Shown one piece after another: positions 8,594-17,632 of a DNA stretch of 64,000 nucleotides; within the stretch, counting starts at the first letter, position 1, and every line of letters starts with the position of its first letter. Origin of the DNA: AG2 sp036493735 (GTDB lineage: Bacteria > Gemmatimonadota > Gemmatimonadetes > Gemmatimonadales > Gemmatimonadaceae); NCBI GenBank assembly GCA_036493735.1, contig DASXPH010000141.1:1-64000 (forward strand). The letters run 5' to 3'. Both the position numbers and the translations under genes were made by a program. Under the pieces are notes generated by a model. The model made no database searches, was not told where the DNA came from, and saw only the letters and a program-made list of their open reading frames with translations.

Positions 8594-9190
8594 CTACTGA
8601 CCGCGCAGCCGGTTGGCCTCGACCATCCGCTCCACGAGTCGCACCAGGTCCTCGCCCACGCGCTTCATACCCGTGCACTGCACACACCCCTGCGCGCCCT
8701 CGAGAAGTAAATAGAAGAGATTGGCGGCGAGATCGGGATCCTGGAAGCCAGCGCCCTTGCAGAGTACCTGAATGTGTTTGAGCTCGCGCTGCTTGTGCGC
8801 CTGAATCACCCGCCGCGCCGGATGATCTTTTTCCGGTAGCTCGGAGAGCGCGTTGGCCAGCATCGAGCCGCGCCGCTCCATCTCCGCGAGCTTTGCCGCG
8901 ACGTGCTCGCTCCACTCGATGAGCTGCTGCTGCGGGTCGTCTGGATATCGCGCCTCCAGCTCGTCCCACAGCTTTTCCTTTTTCGCGACGATGCCACGCG
9001 CCCACTCGGCGATCAGCTCGTCCTTCGACGTGAAGTGGCGATACAACGTCATCTTGTTCGTGCCCGCCGCCGCGGCGATCGTCTCGACACCGACGGCACG
9101 AATCCCCTGTTTCTGAAACAGGTCCGCGGCCGCGGCGATGATTCGCTCTCGCGGCGGAAGCACGGGCTCAGCTTGCCGCTTCGCAGTCAT
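8594..9190 (-). CDS. TetR/AcrR-family transcriptional repressor, divergent from RND efflux operon
   Basis: A 198-residue protein whose first 60 residues form the TetR helix-turn-helix: RERIIAAAADLFQKQGIRAVGVETIAAAAGTN followed by MTLYRHFTSKDEL. The remainder is the all-alpha ligand-binding and dimerisation domain. Divergent position next to a MexEF-OprM-type operon, and tandem palindromic sites between the two starts, make it the likely local repressor of that pump, relieved by a pump substrate. The ligand is unknown. Confidence 0.91.
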   Translation of the reverse strand: MTAKRQAEPVLPPRERIIAAAADLFQKQGIRAVGVETIAAAAGTNKMTLYRHFTSKDELIAEWARGIVAKKEKLWDELEARYPDDPQQQLIEWSEHVAAKLAEMERRGSMLANALSELPEKDHPARRVIQAHKQRELKHIQVLCKGAGFQDPDLAANLFYLLLEGAQGCVQCTGMKRVGEDLVRLVERMVEANRLRGQ

Positions 9191-9314
9191 AACAGTTCAT
9201 AGCCTCATTCAAACATCGCGCCGCGTCGCGCGAATGTCGATTTCTGGCGTTCTCGAACGACTAGAAGAGAACGCATCCCCGACCGAACGCAACCCCCGAC
9301 TTGACGAAGGTGGT

Positions 9315-9354
9315 ACCGGTCGGTAACATAGTGGGTGTGACCGGTCAGTAACAT
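9315..9354. promoter_or_regulatory. Tandem TetR-type operator candidates upstream of the efflux operon
   Basis: Two 15-bp copies, ACCGGTCGGTAACAT (9315-9329) and ACCGGTCAGTAACAT (9340-9354), differ at one base and start 25 bp apart. The first contains the near-palindrome TACCGGTCGGTA, the second the perfect palindrome TGACCGGTCA. Each ends in TAACAT, which could serve as a -10 element. They sit about 65 bp before the adaptor ATG and about 125 bp before the TetR ATG, which suits repression of the pump. Confidence 0.55.
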
Positions 9355-9420
9355 CTACCCCGCGTCCACACCGAAGTGCCGGATTCGTTGTACAGACCAT
9401 TTCGAGGGGAAAGGTACCGC

Positions 9421-10581
9421 ATGAGAACCGTTGAATCCCGCAGCTTTCCGCATCTGATCGAGCTTGGCGTCCTTCTCCTCGGTGGATGGCTCTTGAACGG
9501 GTGCGAAAAGGCGCAGTCGGCGCCGCCACCGCCCCAGGTGACCGTCGCTCCGGCCCTCAGCCGCATCGTGGCCGACGAGAATGAGTTCACGGGTCATTTC
9601 GAGGCCGTGAATACCGTCGAAGTCAGGCCTCGCGTGAGCGGCTTCGTCCAACGCGTCGCATTCACCGAAGGCGCCATCGTCCGGCGAGGCGATGTGCTCT
9701 ATACGATCGATGCCCGTCCCTACGAGGCCGAGTCGTCACGTGCGGAAGCGGCGCTCGAGCAGGCCCGCACGCGCAAGCAGCTCGCCGACATGGAGCTCGA
9801 GCGCGCGCAGCGGCTCGTGGCCACGCAGGCGATCTCGCGAGAAGAGCTGGACGCGCGCACGAGCGAGCGCGCCGAGAGCGACGCCGCGATTCGCGCCGCC
9901 GAGGCCGCAGTGCGTCTGGCGAAGCTGAATCTCGAGTGGACCGAAGTCCGCGCGCCGATCACAGGGCGAGTCAGCCGGACCGAGGTGACGACAGGCAATC
10001 TCGTCCAGGCCGGCGCCGCGGCGTCGACGCTGCTCACGACGATCGTGTCGCTCGACCCCATCTATGTGTACTTCGACAGCGACGAACAGGCGTATCTCAA
10101 GTACATGCAGGCCGGCGCGTCGGCCGGTCGCGCCGCCATCGGCGGCCCGGTCTACGTCGGCCTAACGAGTGAGACGGGCTTTCCGCACGAGGGCAAGCTG
10201 GACTTCATCGACAACCGCGTCGATCAGGCCGCGGGAACGATCCGTGTTCGCGCCCGGGTGCCGAATCCGCGGCTGATGTTCACTCCCGGCCTCTTTGCGC
10301 GCGTTCGGCTCGTCGACGGCGACCGGCATGCCGCAACACTGATTCAAGACCGCGCCATCGGCACCGATCAGGACCGCAAGTTCGTGCTCGTGCTCAACAA
10401 GGACAACACGTTGGCCTATCGGCCCATCAAGCTTGGCCGGTTGGTGGACGGGCTGCGGACGGTTGAATCGGGCCTCGAGCCGGGAGAGAACGTCGTCGTC
10501 AACGGCTTGATGCGGGTTCGGCCGGGAATGAAGGTCGTAGCACAAGTCGATTCAATGAAGGCTGACGTCGCAGTGCGCTGA
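9421..10581 (+). CDS. RND efflux periplasmic adaptor lipoprotein (MexE/AcrA type)
   Basis: A 386-residue membrane-fusion protein. The N-terminus is a lipoprotein signal ending LLNG-C28. Then come the lipoyl half-motifs (VRPRVSGFVQRVAFTEGAIV and the WTEVRAPITGRVS half), a coiled-coil hairpin of Ala/Glu/Arg-rich heptads between them, and the beta-barrel with RVRARVPNPRLMFTPGLFARV. It bridges the inner-membrane pump and the outer-membrane channel. The start at 9421 is preferred over an in-frame ATG 45 bases upstream because a GAGGGGAAAGG ribosome site precedes it and it gives the lipobox directly. It is the first gene of an adaptor-pump-channel operon. Confidence 0.93.
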   Translation: MRTVESRSFPHLIELGVLLLGGWLLNGCEKAQSAPPPPQVTVAPALSRIVADENEFTGHFEAVNTVEVRPRVSGFVQRVAFTEGAIVRRGDVLYTIDARPYEAESSRAEAALEQARTRKQLADMELERAQRLVATQAISREELDARTSERAESDAAIRAAEAAVRLAKLNLEWTEVRAPITGRVSRTEVTTGNLVQAGAAASTLLTTIVSLDPIYVYFDSDEQAYLKYMQAGASAGRAAIGGPVYVGLTSETGFPHEGKLDFIDNRVDQAAGTIRVRARVPNPRLMFTPGLFARVRLVDGDRHAATLIQDRAIGTDQDRKFVLVLNKDNTLAYRPIKLGRLVDGLRTVESGLEPGENVVVNGLMRVRPGMKVVAQVDSMKADVAVR

Positions 10582-10591
10582 GCGCGCCACA

Positions 10592-10640
10592 CTCCACGCT
10601 CCACGCTCCACGCTCAACGCCCAACGCCCAACGCCCAACG
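10592..10640. repeat. Seven tandem heptamers directly before the RND pump start codon
   Basis: The 49 bp are seven 7-bp units: CTCCACG three times, CTCAACG once, CCCAACG three times. They fill the gap between adaptor and pump and leave only CAA before the pump ATG, so there is no purine-rich ribosome site there. Similar heptamer tracts with other units occur elsewhere in this window. Confidence 0.95.
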
Positions 10641-10643
10641 CAA

Positions 10644-13600
10644 ATGCGCTTCTCACGCTTCTTCATCGACCGACCGATCTTCGCGGTCGTACTCTCGCTG
10701 GTCATTCTCGCGGGCGGCTTGTTGGCCATCGGCGCGCTCCCGATCAGCGAGTATCCCGAAGTCACACCGCCAACAATTGTCGTGCGCGCCGTGTATCCGG
10801 GCGCGAATCCGACGGTGCTCGCCCAGACCGTCGGGACGCCGCTCGAGGATGCCATCAACGGCGTTGAGCATATGCTGTACATGTCGTCGTCGGCGACCGC
10901 CGATGGCGTTCTGAATCTCAGCGTCACCTTCGAGATCGGCACTCCGGTCGATCTCGCGCAGGTGCAGGTGCAAAATCGCGTGAGCCAGGCGCTCGCGCGC
11001 CTGCCCGAAGAAGTCCGCGCGTTGGGCGTCGTTACCGAGAAGCGATCACCAGACATCACCATGGTGGTGCATCTCACGTCCCCCGACGGGCGGTACGATC
11101 CGGTGTATTTGCGCAATTACGCGTTGCTGAACGTACGCAACGAGTTGGCGCGGATCCCGGGCGCAGGGCAGGTGATCGTCTTCGGCGCCGGCGATTACGC
11201 CATGCGCGTGTGGCTCGATCCAAACAAGGTCGCCGGGCACGGCCTCTCCGCCGGCGACGTCGTGCAGGCGATTCGCGAGCAGAACCTGCAGGTGGCCGCG
11301 GGCGTCGTTGGTGCGCCGCCGATGCCCGATCCCGTCGCGTATCAACTCACGGTCCGCGCCCAGGGGCGGCTCGTCGACGAGAAGGAGTTCGGCAACATCA
11401 TCATCAAGACCGGCGCGTCTGGAGAGATCACGCGGTTGCGCGATGTGGCGCGGATCGAGCTCGGCCCGGGCGACTTCGGCCTGCGTGCGCTGCTCGATAA
11501 CACGAGCGCGGTGGCGATTGTCATCTTCCAGGCGCCGGGCTCCAACGCGCTGGCACTCTCGTCGGGGATCCGTGAGAAGATGAGTGAGCTCAAAACTCGC
11601 TTCCCGCAGGGGGTCGAGTGGTCGGCGGTGTACGACCCGACGATCTTCGTACGCGACTCGATTCGCGAGGTGATCCAGACGCTGCTCGAAGCGACGCTCA
11701 TGGTCGTGATCGTCGTCGTGCTGTTCCTCCAGACCTGGCGCGCCTCGATCATCCCGCTCGCGGCGGTACCGATCTCGATCGTCGGCACCTTTGCCGTGAT
11801 GCTCGCGTCGGGGTTCTCGATCAATACGCTGTCACTCTTCGGCCTCGTCCTCGCCATCGGCATCGTCGTCGATGACGCGATCGTCGTCGTCGAGAATGTC
11901 GAGCGGCACATCGAGGAAGGGCTCTCGCCTGTGGAGGCGAGTCACCGCGCGATGGAAGAGGTGAGTGGACCTATCATCGCCATCGCGCTCGTGCTCTGCG
12001 CCGTGTTCGTTCCGGTGGCGTTCATCAGCGGTCTCACGGGGCAGTTCTATCGGCAGTTCGCGCTGACGATCGCCTTCTCGACACTCATCTCGGCCTTCAA
12101 CTCGCTGACGCTTTCGCCGGCGCTCGCCGCCGTGCTGCTGCGGCCGCGTGGTGCGCCCGAGGATGCACCGACTCGAATCATGAACAGGCTGCTCGGATGG
12201 TTGTTCGTTCCATTCAATCGCCTGTTCAACCGTGCGTCATCACAGTATGGATCGGTCGTGCAGAGCGTTCGGCGCCGCAGTGGCGTAGCGCTCGCCGTGT
12301 ACGCCGGTCTCGTTGTGCTCGGGATGCTCGGCTTCTCACGCGTGCCGGCGGGCTTCGTTCCGACCCAGGACAAGCGATATCTTGTAGCTATTGCGCAGCT
12401 GCCCGATGCGGCGTCATTAGATCGCACCGAAGCCGTAGTCAGAAAGATCTCCGACATAGCCCTCGCGCAGGACGGCGTGGAACACGCCGTCGAGTTTCCA
12501 GGGCTGTCGATCAATGGCTTCGCCAACAAGCCTAACGCGGGCACGATCTTCATCGGTCTCAAGCCATTCGAGGATCGGAAGAGAGCCGATCAGAGCGCCG
12601 CCGCGATCGTGCAGGCACTGAACGCGAAGTTCTCTGGTATTCAGGACGCGTTTGTCGCCGTCTTTCCTCCACCTGCGGTGAATGGGCTTGGGGCAGTGGG
12701 TGGGTTCAAGCTGCAGGTGGAGGACCGCGCCGGGCTCGGTGATTCGGCGCTCTACGCCGCGACGCAGACCTTGCTTGGCCGCGCGTATCAGACACCGAGA
12801 CTCGCCGGCGAATTCTCCGGGTTTCAGGTGAACGTACCGCAGCTCTTCGCAGACGTCGATCGCGACAAGGTGAAGCAACTGAACATTCCGCTCAACGACT
12901 TGTTCCAGACGCTCCAGATCTACCTCGGCTCCCAGTACGTCAACGACTTCAACAAGTTCGGCCGAACGTACCAGGTCATCGCGCAGGCGGACGCACCATT
13001 CCGCGCCGGTGCGGACAACATCACCCAGCTCAAGGTCCGCAACGAGCACGGCGAGATGGTGCCCCTCGGTTCGGTGCTCACGGTGAAGCAGTCGTATGGG
13101 CCGGATCAGGTGACGCACTACAACGCCTACAACGCAGCCGACATCAACGGCAGTCCCGCGCCCGGCGTGAGCTCGGGCGAGGCGGTGCAAACAATGGAGC
13201 GATTGGCGAGCGAAACGCTGCCTAACGGCTTCAGCTATGAATGGACGGAGCTCACGTATCAGCAGAAGCTCGCCGGCAACACCGCGGTCTTCGTGTTCCC
13301 GCTCTGCGTGTTGTTGGTATTTCTTGTTCTGGCAGCGCAGTACGAGAGTTGGTCACTCCCATTAGTGATCATCCTCATAGTTCCAATGTGTCTTCTTTCC
13401 GCGATTGCCGGCGTGTGGATCACACGCGGCGACAACAACGTCTTCACCCAGATCGGCCTGCTCGTGCTCGTGGGACTCGCGTGCAAGAACGCGATCCTGA
13501 TCGTGGAATTCGCCCGCGACCTCGAGGAGCAGGGCCGCGATCGATTCAGTGCCGCGCTCGAGGCGGCGCGCATTCGGCTGCGCCCGATTCTCATGACGTC

Positions 13601-13868
13601 ATTCGCATTCATCATGGGCGTCTTGCCACTGGTATTCGCGCGCGGCGCTGGTGCGGAGATGCGTCACGTCATGGGCATCGCCGTCTTCTCGGGAATGCTC
13701 GGCGTCACCTTCTTCGGTCTCGTCTTCACTCCGCTGTTCTACGTACTGGTTCGTGGCATCGCCGCGCGCCGGACGGAACGGAGCGGCATCACGCCGCCCG
13801 CTGACGTACAGCCAATTCATACCTGGCCCCGCGCGCTCGTCGCAGGGGAGGGGAGCACCCATGCGTAA
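10644..13868 (+). CDS. RND multidrug efflux permease, HAE-1 family (MexF/AcrB type)
   Basis: A 1074-residue inner-membrane proton antiporter, the usual length for the HAE-1 family, with 12 helices and two large periplasmic loops after helices 1 and 7. It begins MRFSRFFIDRPIFAVVLS. The helix-4 region, GLVLAIGIVVDDAIVVVENVERH, carries the two Asp of the proton relay, and LACKNAILIVEFARDL in the second half carries the conserved Lys. It should export hydrophobic or amphiphilic compounds through the adaptor and channel encoded beside it. No Shine-Dalgarno precedes its ATG, only a heptamer tract. Its 3' end overlaps the channel gene by 8 nt. Confidence 0.95.
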   Translation: MRFSRFFIDRPIFAVVLSLVILAGGLLAIGALPISEYPEVTPPTIVVRAVYPGANPTVLAQTVGTPLEDAINGVEHMLYMSSSATADGVLNLSVTFEIGTPVDLAQVQVQNRVSQALARLPEEVRALGVVTEKRSPDITMVVHLTSPDGRYDPVYLRNYALLNVRNELARIPGAGQVIVFGAGDYAMRVWLDPNKVAGHGLSAGDVVQAIREQNLQVAAGVVGAPPMPDPVAYQLTVRAQGRLVDEKEFGNIIIKTGASGEITRLRDVARIELGPGDFGLRALLDNTSAVAIVIFQAPGSNALALSSGIREKMSELKTRFPQGVEWSAVYDPTIFVRDSIREVIQTLLEATLMVVIVVVLFLQTWRASIIPLAAVPISIVGTFAVMLASGFSINTLSLFGLVLAIGIVVDDAIVVVENVERHIEEGLSPVEASHRAMEEVSGPIIAIALVLCAVFVPVAFISGLTGQFYRQFALTIAFSTLISAFNSLTLSPALAAVLLRPRGAPEDAPTRIMNRLLGWLFVPFNRLFNRASSQYGSVVQSVRRRSGVALAVYAGLVVLGMLGFSRVPAGFVPTQDKRYLVAIAQLPDAASLDRTEAVVRKISDIALAQDGVEHAVEFPGLSINGFANKPNAGTIFIGLKPFEDRKRADQSAAAIVQALNAKFSGIQDAFVAVFPPPAVNGLGAVGGFKLQVEDRAGLGDSALYAATQTLLGRAYQTPRLAGEFSGFQVNVPQLFADVDRDKVKQLNIPLNDLFQTLQIYLGSQYVNDFNKFGRTYQVIAQADAPFRAGADNITQLKVRNEHGEMVPLGSVLTVKQSYGPDQVTHYNAYNAADINGSPAPGVSSGEAVQTMERLASETLPNGFSYEWTELTYQQKLAGNTAVFVFPLCVLLVFLVLAAQYESWSLPLVIILIVPMCLLSAIAGVWITRGDNNVFTQIGLLVLVGLACKNAILIVEFARDLEEQGRDRFSAALEAARIRLRPILMTSFAFIMGVLPLVFARGAGAEMRHVMGIAVFSGMLGVTFFGLVFTPLFYVLVRGIAARRTERSGITPPADVQPIHTWPRALVAGEGSTHA

Positions 13869-15327
13869 GCTGACCTTTGTTTTCCTCGCTTTCGGGAGTG
13901 CGTGCGTGAGCGCTCCCGCCTACGAACCGCCGTCGGTCAAAGTAGCGCCGTCATACTCGGTTGCTCCGGCACCGACGCGGACGCGCTCGGCGGCAGACAG
14001 TTGTCCGCCGGAGTCCAGCGTCGTCCACACGCCGTCGTCGGTGCACTACAGCGATGCGCTTCCCGTCGCCCCGTTCTGGCAGACGCTCGGCGATCGCGTT
14101 CTCGCTGACCTGATCGAAGAAGCACTCCGCGCGAACACCGACGTCCAGATCGCCGAGTCGCGCCTAACGGGAGCGCGGGCCGCACGGCGGTTGGCGGCGT
14201 TCGATCTCGCTCCGACCGTGACGGCGAGCGGCAGCTCGGTTCGACAGCAAGCGTCGATCGCGCAGCTGCCCGGATTCGGCCGGCAGCTTCCCCCCGAGCA
14301 GCTGTGGGACGTTGGCTTCGACGCTGCCTGGGAGGTCGACCTCTTTGGGCGAGTGAGCCGGAACGTCCGCGCGCGGAGCGCACTGGCAACATCCGCTGAG
14401 TATGGCTTGCGCGATGTACAAGTGAGCGTCGCCGCCGAGGTGGGGCGAACGTACTTCGAGTTGCGTGGCGCGCAGCAGCAGCTCGCCGTCGCACAGAAGA
14501 ACGCCGACAATCAGCGCCACACGGTGGCGATAACAAAGGACCGTCTCGCCGCTGGACGTGGTACGGCCTTCGACACTGAACGAGCGCAATCGATTCTCTA
14601 TCTCACGCTCGCGACAATGCCTGGACTGGAGACCGAGATCGCGCGCGACCGCAATCGGTTGGCTGTGCTCCTTGGCCGAACGCCGGATCTGCTGCCGCAT
14701 GCGTTAGCCGAGGCGGCCGCGCCTTCACGGCTGCCGGACAGCCTGGACATCGGCACACCGTCCAATCTGGTGCGGCGCCGGCCCGACGTGCTGCGCGCCG
14801 AACGCGCGCTCGCCGCGCGTGAGCTGCTGGTCGGCGCGGCGAAGGCCGACTACCTGCCGCGCATCTCGTTAGGTGCGAGGTTGGGATACACGGCGACGTC
14901 GTTCGACTCGTTGAGTCGCGCCGGGACTTCCCGGCTGCTCGTTGGACCCTTTATCTCCTTTCCGCTCTTCGATCTCGGACGGGTGAAGGAGCGAGTCGAT
15001 CTCGCCCGTGCCGACGCGCACGAAGCGCGCACCGAGCACAATGCGACGGTTCTGCGCGCGCTGGAGGAAACACAGGTCGCCCTCGTGAGCTACGATCGAG
15101 CGCATGCTCGGCTGGCCATCCTCGAGGACGCCGTGCGATCGAGCCAGCGCGCATCGGCGTTGTCGCAGCAACGCTTCGAGGCGGGCCTCACCGATTTCCT
15201 ACAGGTGCTGGACGCGGAGCGGACGCTCCTCGACGCCGAGAATCAGCTCGCGTTAGGCCACACGGCGGCGGCGACGGCACTCGTTGCAGTCTATAAAGCA
15301 GTCGGGGGCACGTGGCCCCTCCAGTAA
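13861..15327 (+). CDS. Outer-membrane efflux channel lipoprotein, NodT/OprM family
   Basis: A 488-residue TolC-like protein. Its signal ends FGSA-C15, so it should be lipid-anchored as in the NodT/OprM group. Two OEP repeats are visible, with YFELRGAQQQLAVAQKNAD and the APF/LFD motifs (ISFPLFDLGRVKERVDLA; GLTDFLQVLDAERTLLDAENQLA) typical of the family. The ATG at 13861 follows a strong AGGGGAGGGGAG site and overlaps the pump stop, so translation is coupled. It supplies the outer-membrane exit duct for the adjacent RND pump. Confidence 0.94.
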   Translation: MRKLTFVFLAFGSACVSAPAYEPPSVKVAPSYSVAPAPTRTRSAADSCPPESSVVHTPSSVHYSDALPVAPFWQTLGDRVLADLIEEALRANTDVQIAESRLTGARAARRLAAFDLAPTVTASGSSVRQQASIAQLPGFGRQLPPEQLWDVGFDAAWEVDLFGRVSRNVRARSALATSAEYGLRDVQVSVAAEVGRTYFELRGAQQQLAVAQKNADNQRHTVAITKDRLAAGRGTAFDTERAQSILYLTLATMPGLETEIARDRNRLAVLLGRTPDLLPHALAEAAAPSRLPDSLDIGTPSNLVRRRPDVLRAERALAARELLVGAAKADYLPRISLGARLGYTATSFDSLSRAGTSRLLVGPFISFPLFDLGRVKERVDLARADAHEARTEHNATVLRALEETQVALVSYDRAHARLAILEDAVRSSQRASALSQQRFEAGLTDFLQVLDAERTLLDAENQLALGHTAAATALVAVYKAVGGTWPLQ

Positions 15328-15452
15328 GCCGCCCATCGCGACGGGGCCCCGCCGCGGCAGGCGGAGGACGGGTGCCTGCGCCCGAACAGATGGCGACGCG
15401 ATCAGGCAAGGATGTGGGCGTCGCGAGGACGAACTTGAAGAGGAAACGAACT

Positions 15453-16070
15453 ATGTCTCGACACCACAGGGCAGTACCTACCATTTCGACGATCGTTAGG
15501 CGAGGCGTTGCCGGCGCCGCGCTGCTCGCTCTTGCACCGCTCGCGTCTGTCGCGAGTGCACAGGCACCCAGCACGCAGTTCGAGCTGCGACCCTTCGTGG
15601 GGGCCTACATTCCAACGGGCGATCAGCGCGATCTTCTGAAGGACGCGGTGCTCGTCGGCGGTCAGGCATCGTGGCGTCTCGTGCCTGCACTCGCGCTCAC
15701 TGGGACCTTCGCGTGGTCGCCGAGCAAGGACCGGATCACGGCCGGTAATCAGACGCTCGACATCTACCAGTACGACGTCGGCGCCGAACTGCGAACACCG
15801 TCGGCGTACGGCGCGGGAATCGTGGACTTCACCCCGTTCGTCGGCCTTGGAGTGGGTGGCCGAACGTATAGCTATCGCGACCTGGACGTCGGCAGCAAGA
15901 CGGATTTCGACGGCTACGGCGCGATCGGTGGTGACATCGGCTTCGGTCCCCTCGCGCTTCGCATCGAAGGGCGCGATTACGTCTCGCAGTTCAAGCCGTT
16001 GACAGGTACGGGCCCGACGAAGACGCGAAACGACATCGGTCTCGCCGCAGGCATCGGTTACCGCTTCTGA
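15453..16070 (+). CDS. Outer-membrane beta-barrel protein, OmpA/OmpX-like fold
   Basis: A 205-residue protein with a signal peptide (about 1-36, ending ASAQ) followed by alternating amphipathic strands typical of an eight-stranded barrel: FELRPFVGAYIPTG, AVLVGGQASWRLVPALALTGTFAWS, FTPFVGLGVGGRTYSYRD. It ends in aromatic Phe (GIGYRF), the outer-membrane insertion signature. An AAGAGGAAACG ribosome site precedes the ATG at 15453. Porin-like or structural role; no specific function is assigned. A strong hairpin lies 13 bp after its stop. Confidence 0.76.
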   Translation: MSRHHRAVPTISTIVRRGVAGAALLALAPLASVASAQAPSTQFELRPFVGAYIPTGDQRDLLKDAVLVGGQASWRLVPALALTGTFAWSPSKDRITAGNQTLDIYQYDVGAELRTPSAYGAGIVDFTPFVGLGVGGRTYSYRDLDVGSKTDFDGYGAIGGDIGFGPLALRIEGRDYVSQFKPLTGTGPTKTRNDIGLAAGIGYRF

Positions 16071-16082
16071 TCTCTCAGGTCA

Positions 16083-16120
16083 CTCCGTCGTCATCCGCGC
16101 ATCTGCGGATGGCGACGGAG
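16083..16120. terminator. Bidirectional hairpin between convergent genes
   Basis: CTCCGTCGTCATCCGC and its complement GCGGATGGCGACGGAG form a 16-bp stem with one wobble pair and a six-base loop. It sits between the outer-membrane barrel stop (16070) and the convergent DUF1259 gene stop (16143), so it can terminate both. There is no T-run on either strand. Confidence 0.7.
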
Positions 16121-16142
16121 CCCGGTAATCGCTCAGCGCGAC

Positions 16143-17072
16143 TCACTCCTCACTCGCGGACTTCCGAGCACCATTCGTGTGCTCCAGCGCGGCCGCGACG
16201 CCCCGCGCGAGGGTGGAGGCGTCGCCGGTGCCGTACCAGTGCATCCAGTAGAGGTGCGGCGTCTGATCCACCATGTGGTTGTGGATCGCGGTGACGTGGA
16301 GGCCATGCTCCTCGAGCGCGCGAGCGACGGCGTCGATCTCGTTAGGTGAGACAAAGAGCTCGCCGCCGCAAGCCGCGCGTCGACTGCCGAGCTGTTGAAA
16401 GACGACTTCCGACGCCGTCTCGAGCATGCCTGACGACTTCACTGCAATCCCGTCGATCGTCAGATGCTCGTGACGTGGTAACTCGTACTCGGCCACGTGT
16501 CCTTTCGCTTCGGAATGCTTGCCGAGTATCGCGTCGACCGTAGACCAATCAGTGTTGGATGGAGATTCGGCCTCGGGCTTCATCGGGGTCGCTGACTTCT
16601 CGAACGCAGACTTGAGTTTGGTAGCGACCGATTCCGCCGGTCCGCGAACCATCACGTGGATGTACATGATGCGCGGCGACTCACCGATGAGATGATTGTG
16701 CAACGCCGGCGTGGAGATACCCTGGCGTCGCAGCTCGCCCATCACCGTCGCGACCTCGTCATCGCGCAGTACATATTCACCCATCGCGAGAACGTCGTTT
16801 GTCCCAACCGGCACGAAGCCGATGTAGCTCGTGAACTCGAACGGCGACTCGAGCACGTCGTCGCCGATGCGAACGCTGAGGTCGGAACGCGGTAGATTCA
16901 CTCGGAAGTATCCATCGTGTGCTTCGCCCTGCTGACCGAAGACGCGGCGAATGGCGCTCCACCGTGGATCACGATCCGTTGGTTTGAGATTTCCCTGTGC
17001 AGTCAGAGAAGCGCCGCACGTGGTGAGGAGGAGCAGTGAGAAGCCGGCGACACTCAAGCGATCCTTTGTCAT
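16143..17072 (-). CDS. Secreted DUF1259 (LppY/LpqO-type) protein with two tandem domains
   Basis: A 309-residue protein with a signal peptide (about 1-27). Two copies of the same domain follow. Each contains an IHNH/LHNH motif: ALHNHLIGESPRIMYIHV in the first and AIHNHMVDQTPHLYWMHW in the second, separated by about 140 residues and a linker rich in Pro/Ser/Glu. Mycobacterial LppY/LpqO share this fold; its function is not established. The His-rich motif and the exposed location suggest metal binding, which is inference. The start is the ATG giving MTKDRLSVAG; longer in-frame options lack a signal sequence. Confidence 0.84.
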   Translation of the reverse strand: MTKDRLSVAGFSLLLLTTCGASLTAQGNLKPTDRDPRWSAIRRVFGQQGEAHDGYFRVNLPRSDLSVRIGDDVLESPFEFTSYIGFVPVGTNDVLAMGEYVLRDDEVATVMGELRRQGISTPALHNHLIGESPRIMYIHVMVRGPAESVATKLKSAFEKSATPMKPEAESPSNTDWSTVDAILGKHSEAKGHVAEYELPRHEHLTIDGIAVKSSGMLETASEVVFQQLGSRRAACGGELFVSPNEIDAVARALEEHGLHVTAIHNHMVDQTPHLYWMHWYGTGDASTLARGVAAALEHTNGARKSASEE

Positions 17073-17185
17073 GAGACTCACATTCGGATCTTGGAAGATC
17101 TGCTTTTCGGTGGGTGAGAGCGGCCGTGAGATCGGCATATCGGATGCCGTTATCGAAATCCGTAATCGGAGCAACGGAGTGCCAT

Positions 17186-17626
17186 ATGAGCTCAACCAAG
17201 CAAACCAATCAGGACGGCGTTCACTCGTCAGCCGAGGGGCAGCTCATTCAAGGGCTGTGGGGCGTCCGGTACCAAGTGAAAGACGTGCGCCGGTCAATCG
17301 AGTTCTATACCAATGTCCTCGGCTTCACCCTCGATCACCAGTTTCTACCGGCGTTCGGTCAAGTCTCTGTCGGCAATCTCAAACTGATTTTGAGTGGGCC
17401 TGGCGCGTCTGGCTCTCGGCCACTGCCCGACGGAGGTACGCAGGAGCCCGGCGGATGGAATCGGGTCGTCCTGGAAGTGACTGATCTGTCGGCGGTCGTT
17501 GCGGAGCTGGAGAAGCGAGGCGTGCGTTTCCGGAACGAGTTGGAGAAAGGGCCTGGTGGTAGCCAGATACAGGTCGAAGATCCGGACGGCAATCCAATCG
17601 AGTTGTTCCAACCCACTCGTCGCTGA
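17186..17626 (+). CDS. VOC-superfamily (glyoxalase/bleomycin-resistance-like) protein
   Basis: A 146-residue protein with a single VOC module. It shows the first strand GVRYQVKDVRRSIEFYTNVLGF, the central GNLKLILSGPGASG strand and the C-terminal VEDPDGNPIELFQP motif with its metal-ligand Glu. The family covers glyoxalases, dioxygenases and drug-binding proteins; a single domain like this one would act as a dimer. The substrate is unknown. A GGAG site lies seven bases before the ATG at 17186. It converges with the MmcQ-like gene, with only 6 bp between the stops. Confidence 0.85.
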   Translation: MSSTKQTNQDGVHSSAEGQLIQGLWGVRYQVKDVRRSIEFYTNVLGFTLDHQFLPAFGQVSVGNLKLILSGPGASGSRPLPDGGTQEPGGWNRVVLEVTDLSAVVAELEKRGVRFRNELEKGPGGSQIQVEDPDGNPIELFQPTRR

Positions 17627-17632
17627 TCGCCG

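Noticed and set aside
8544..9005. 154-codon extension of the second glycosidase
   Set aside because: Overlaps the TetR gene antisense on the same bases and hides the signal peptide that begins at the ATG at 8543.
10592..10640. Possible CRISPR or integron repeat
   Set aside because: The units are contiguous 7-mers without spacers, so this is a simple tandem tract; the other heptamer tracts are the same.
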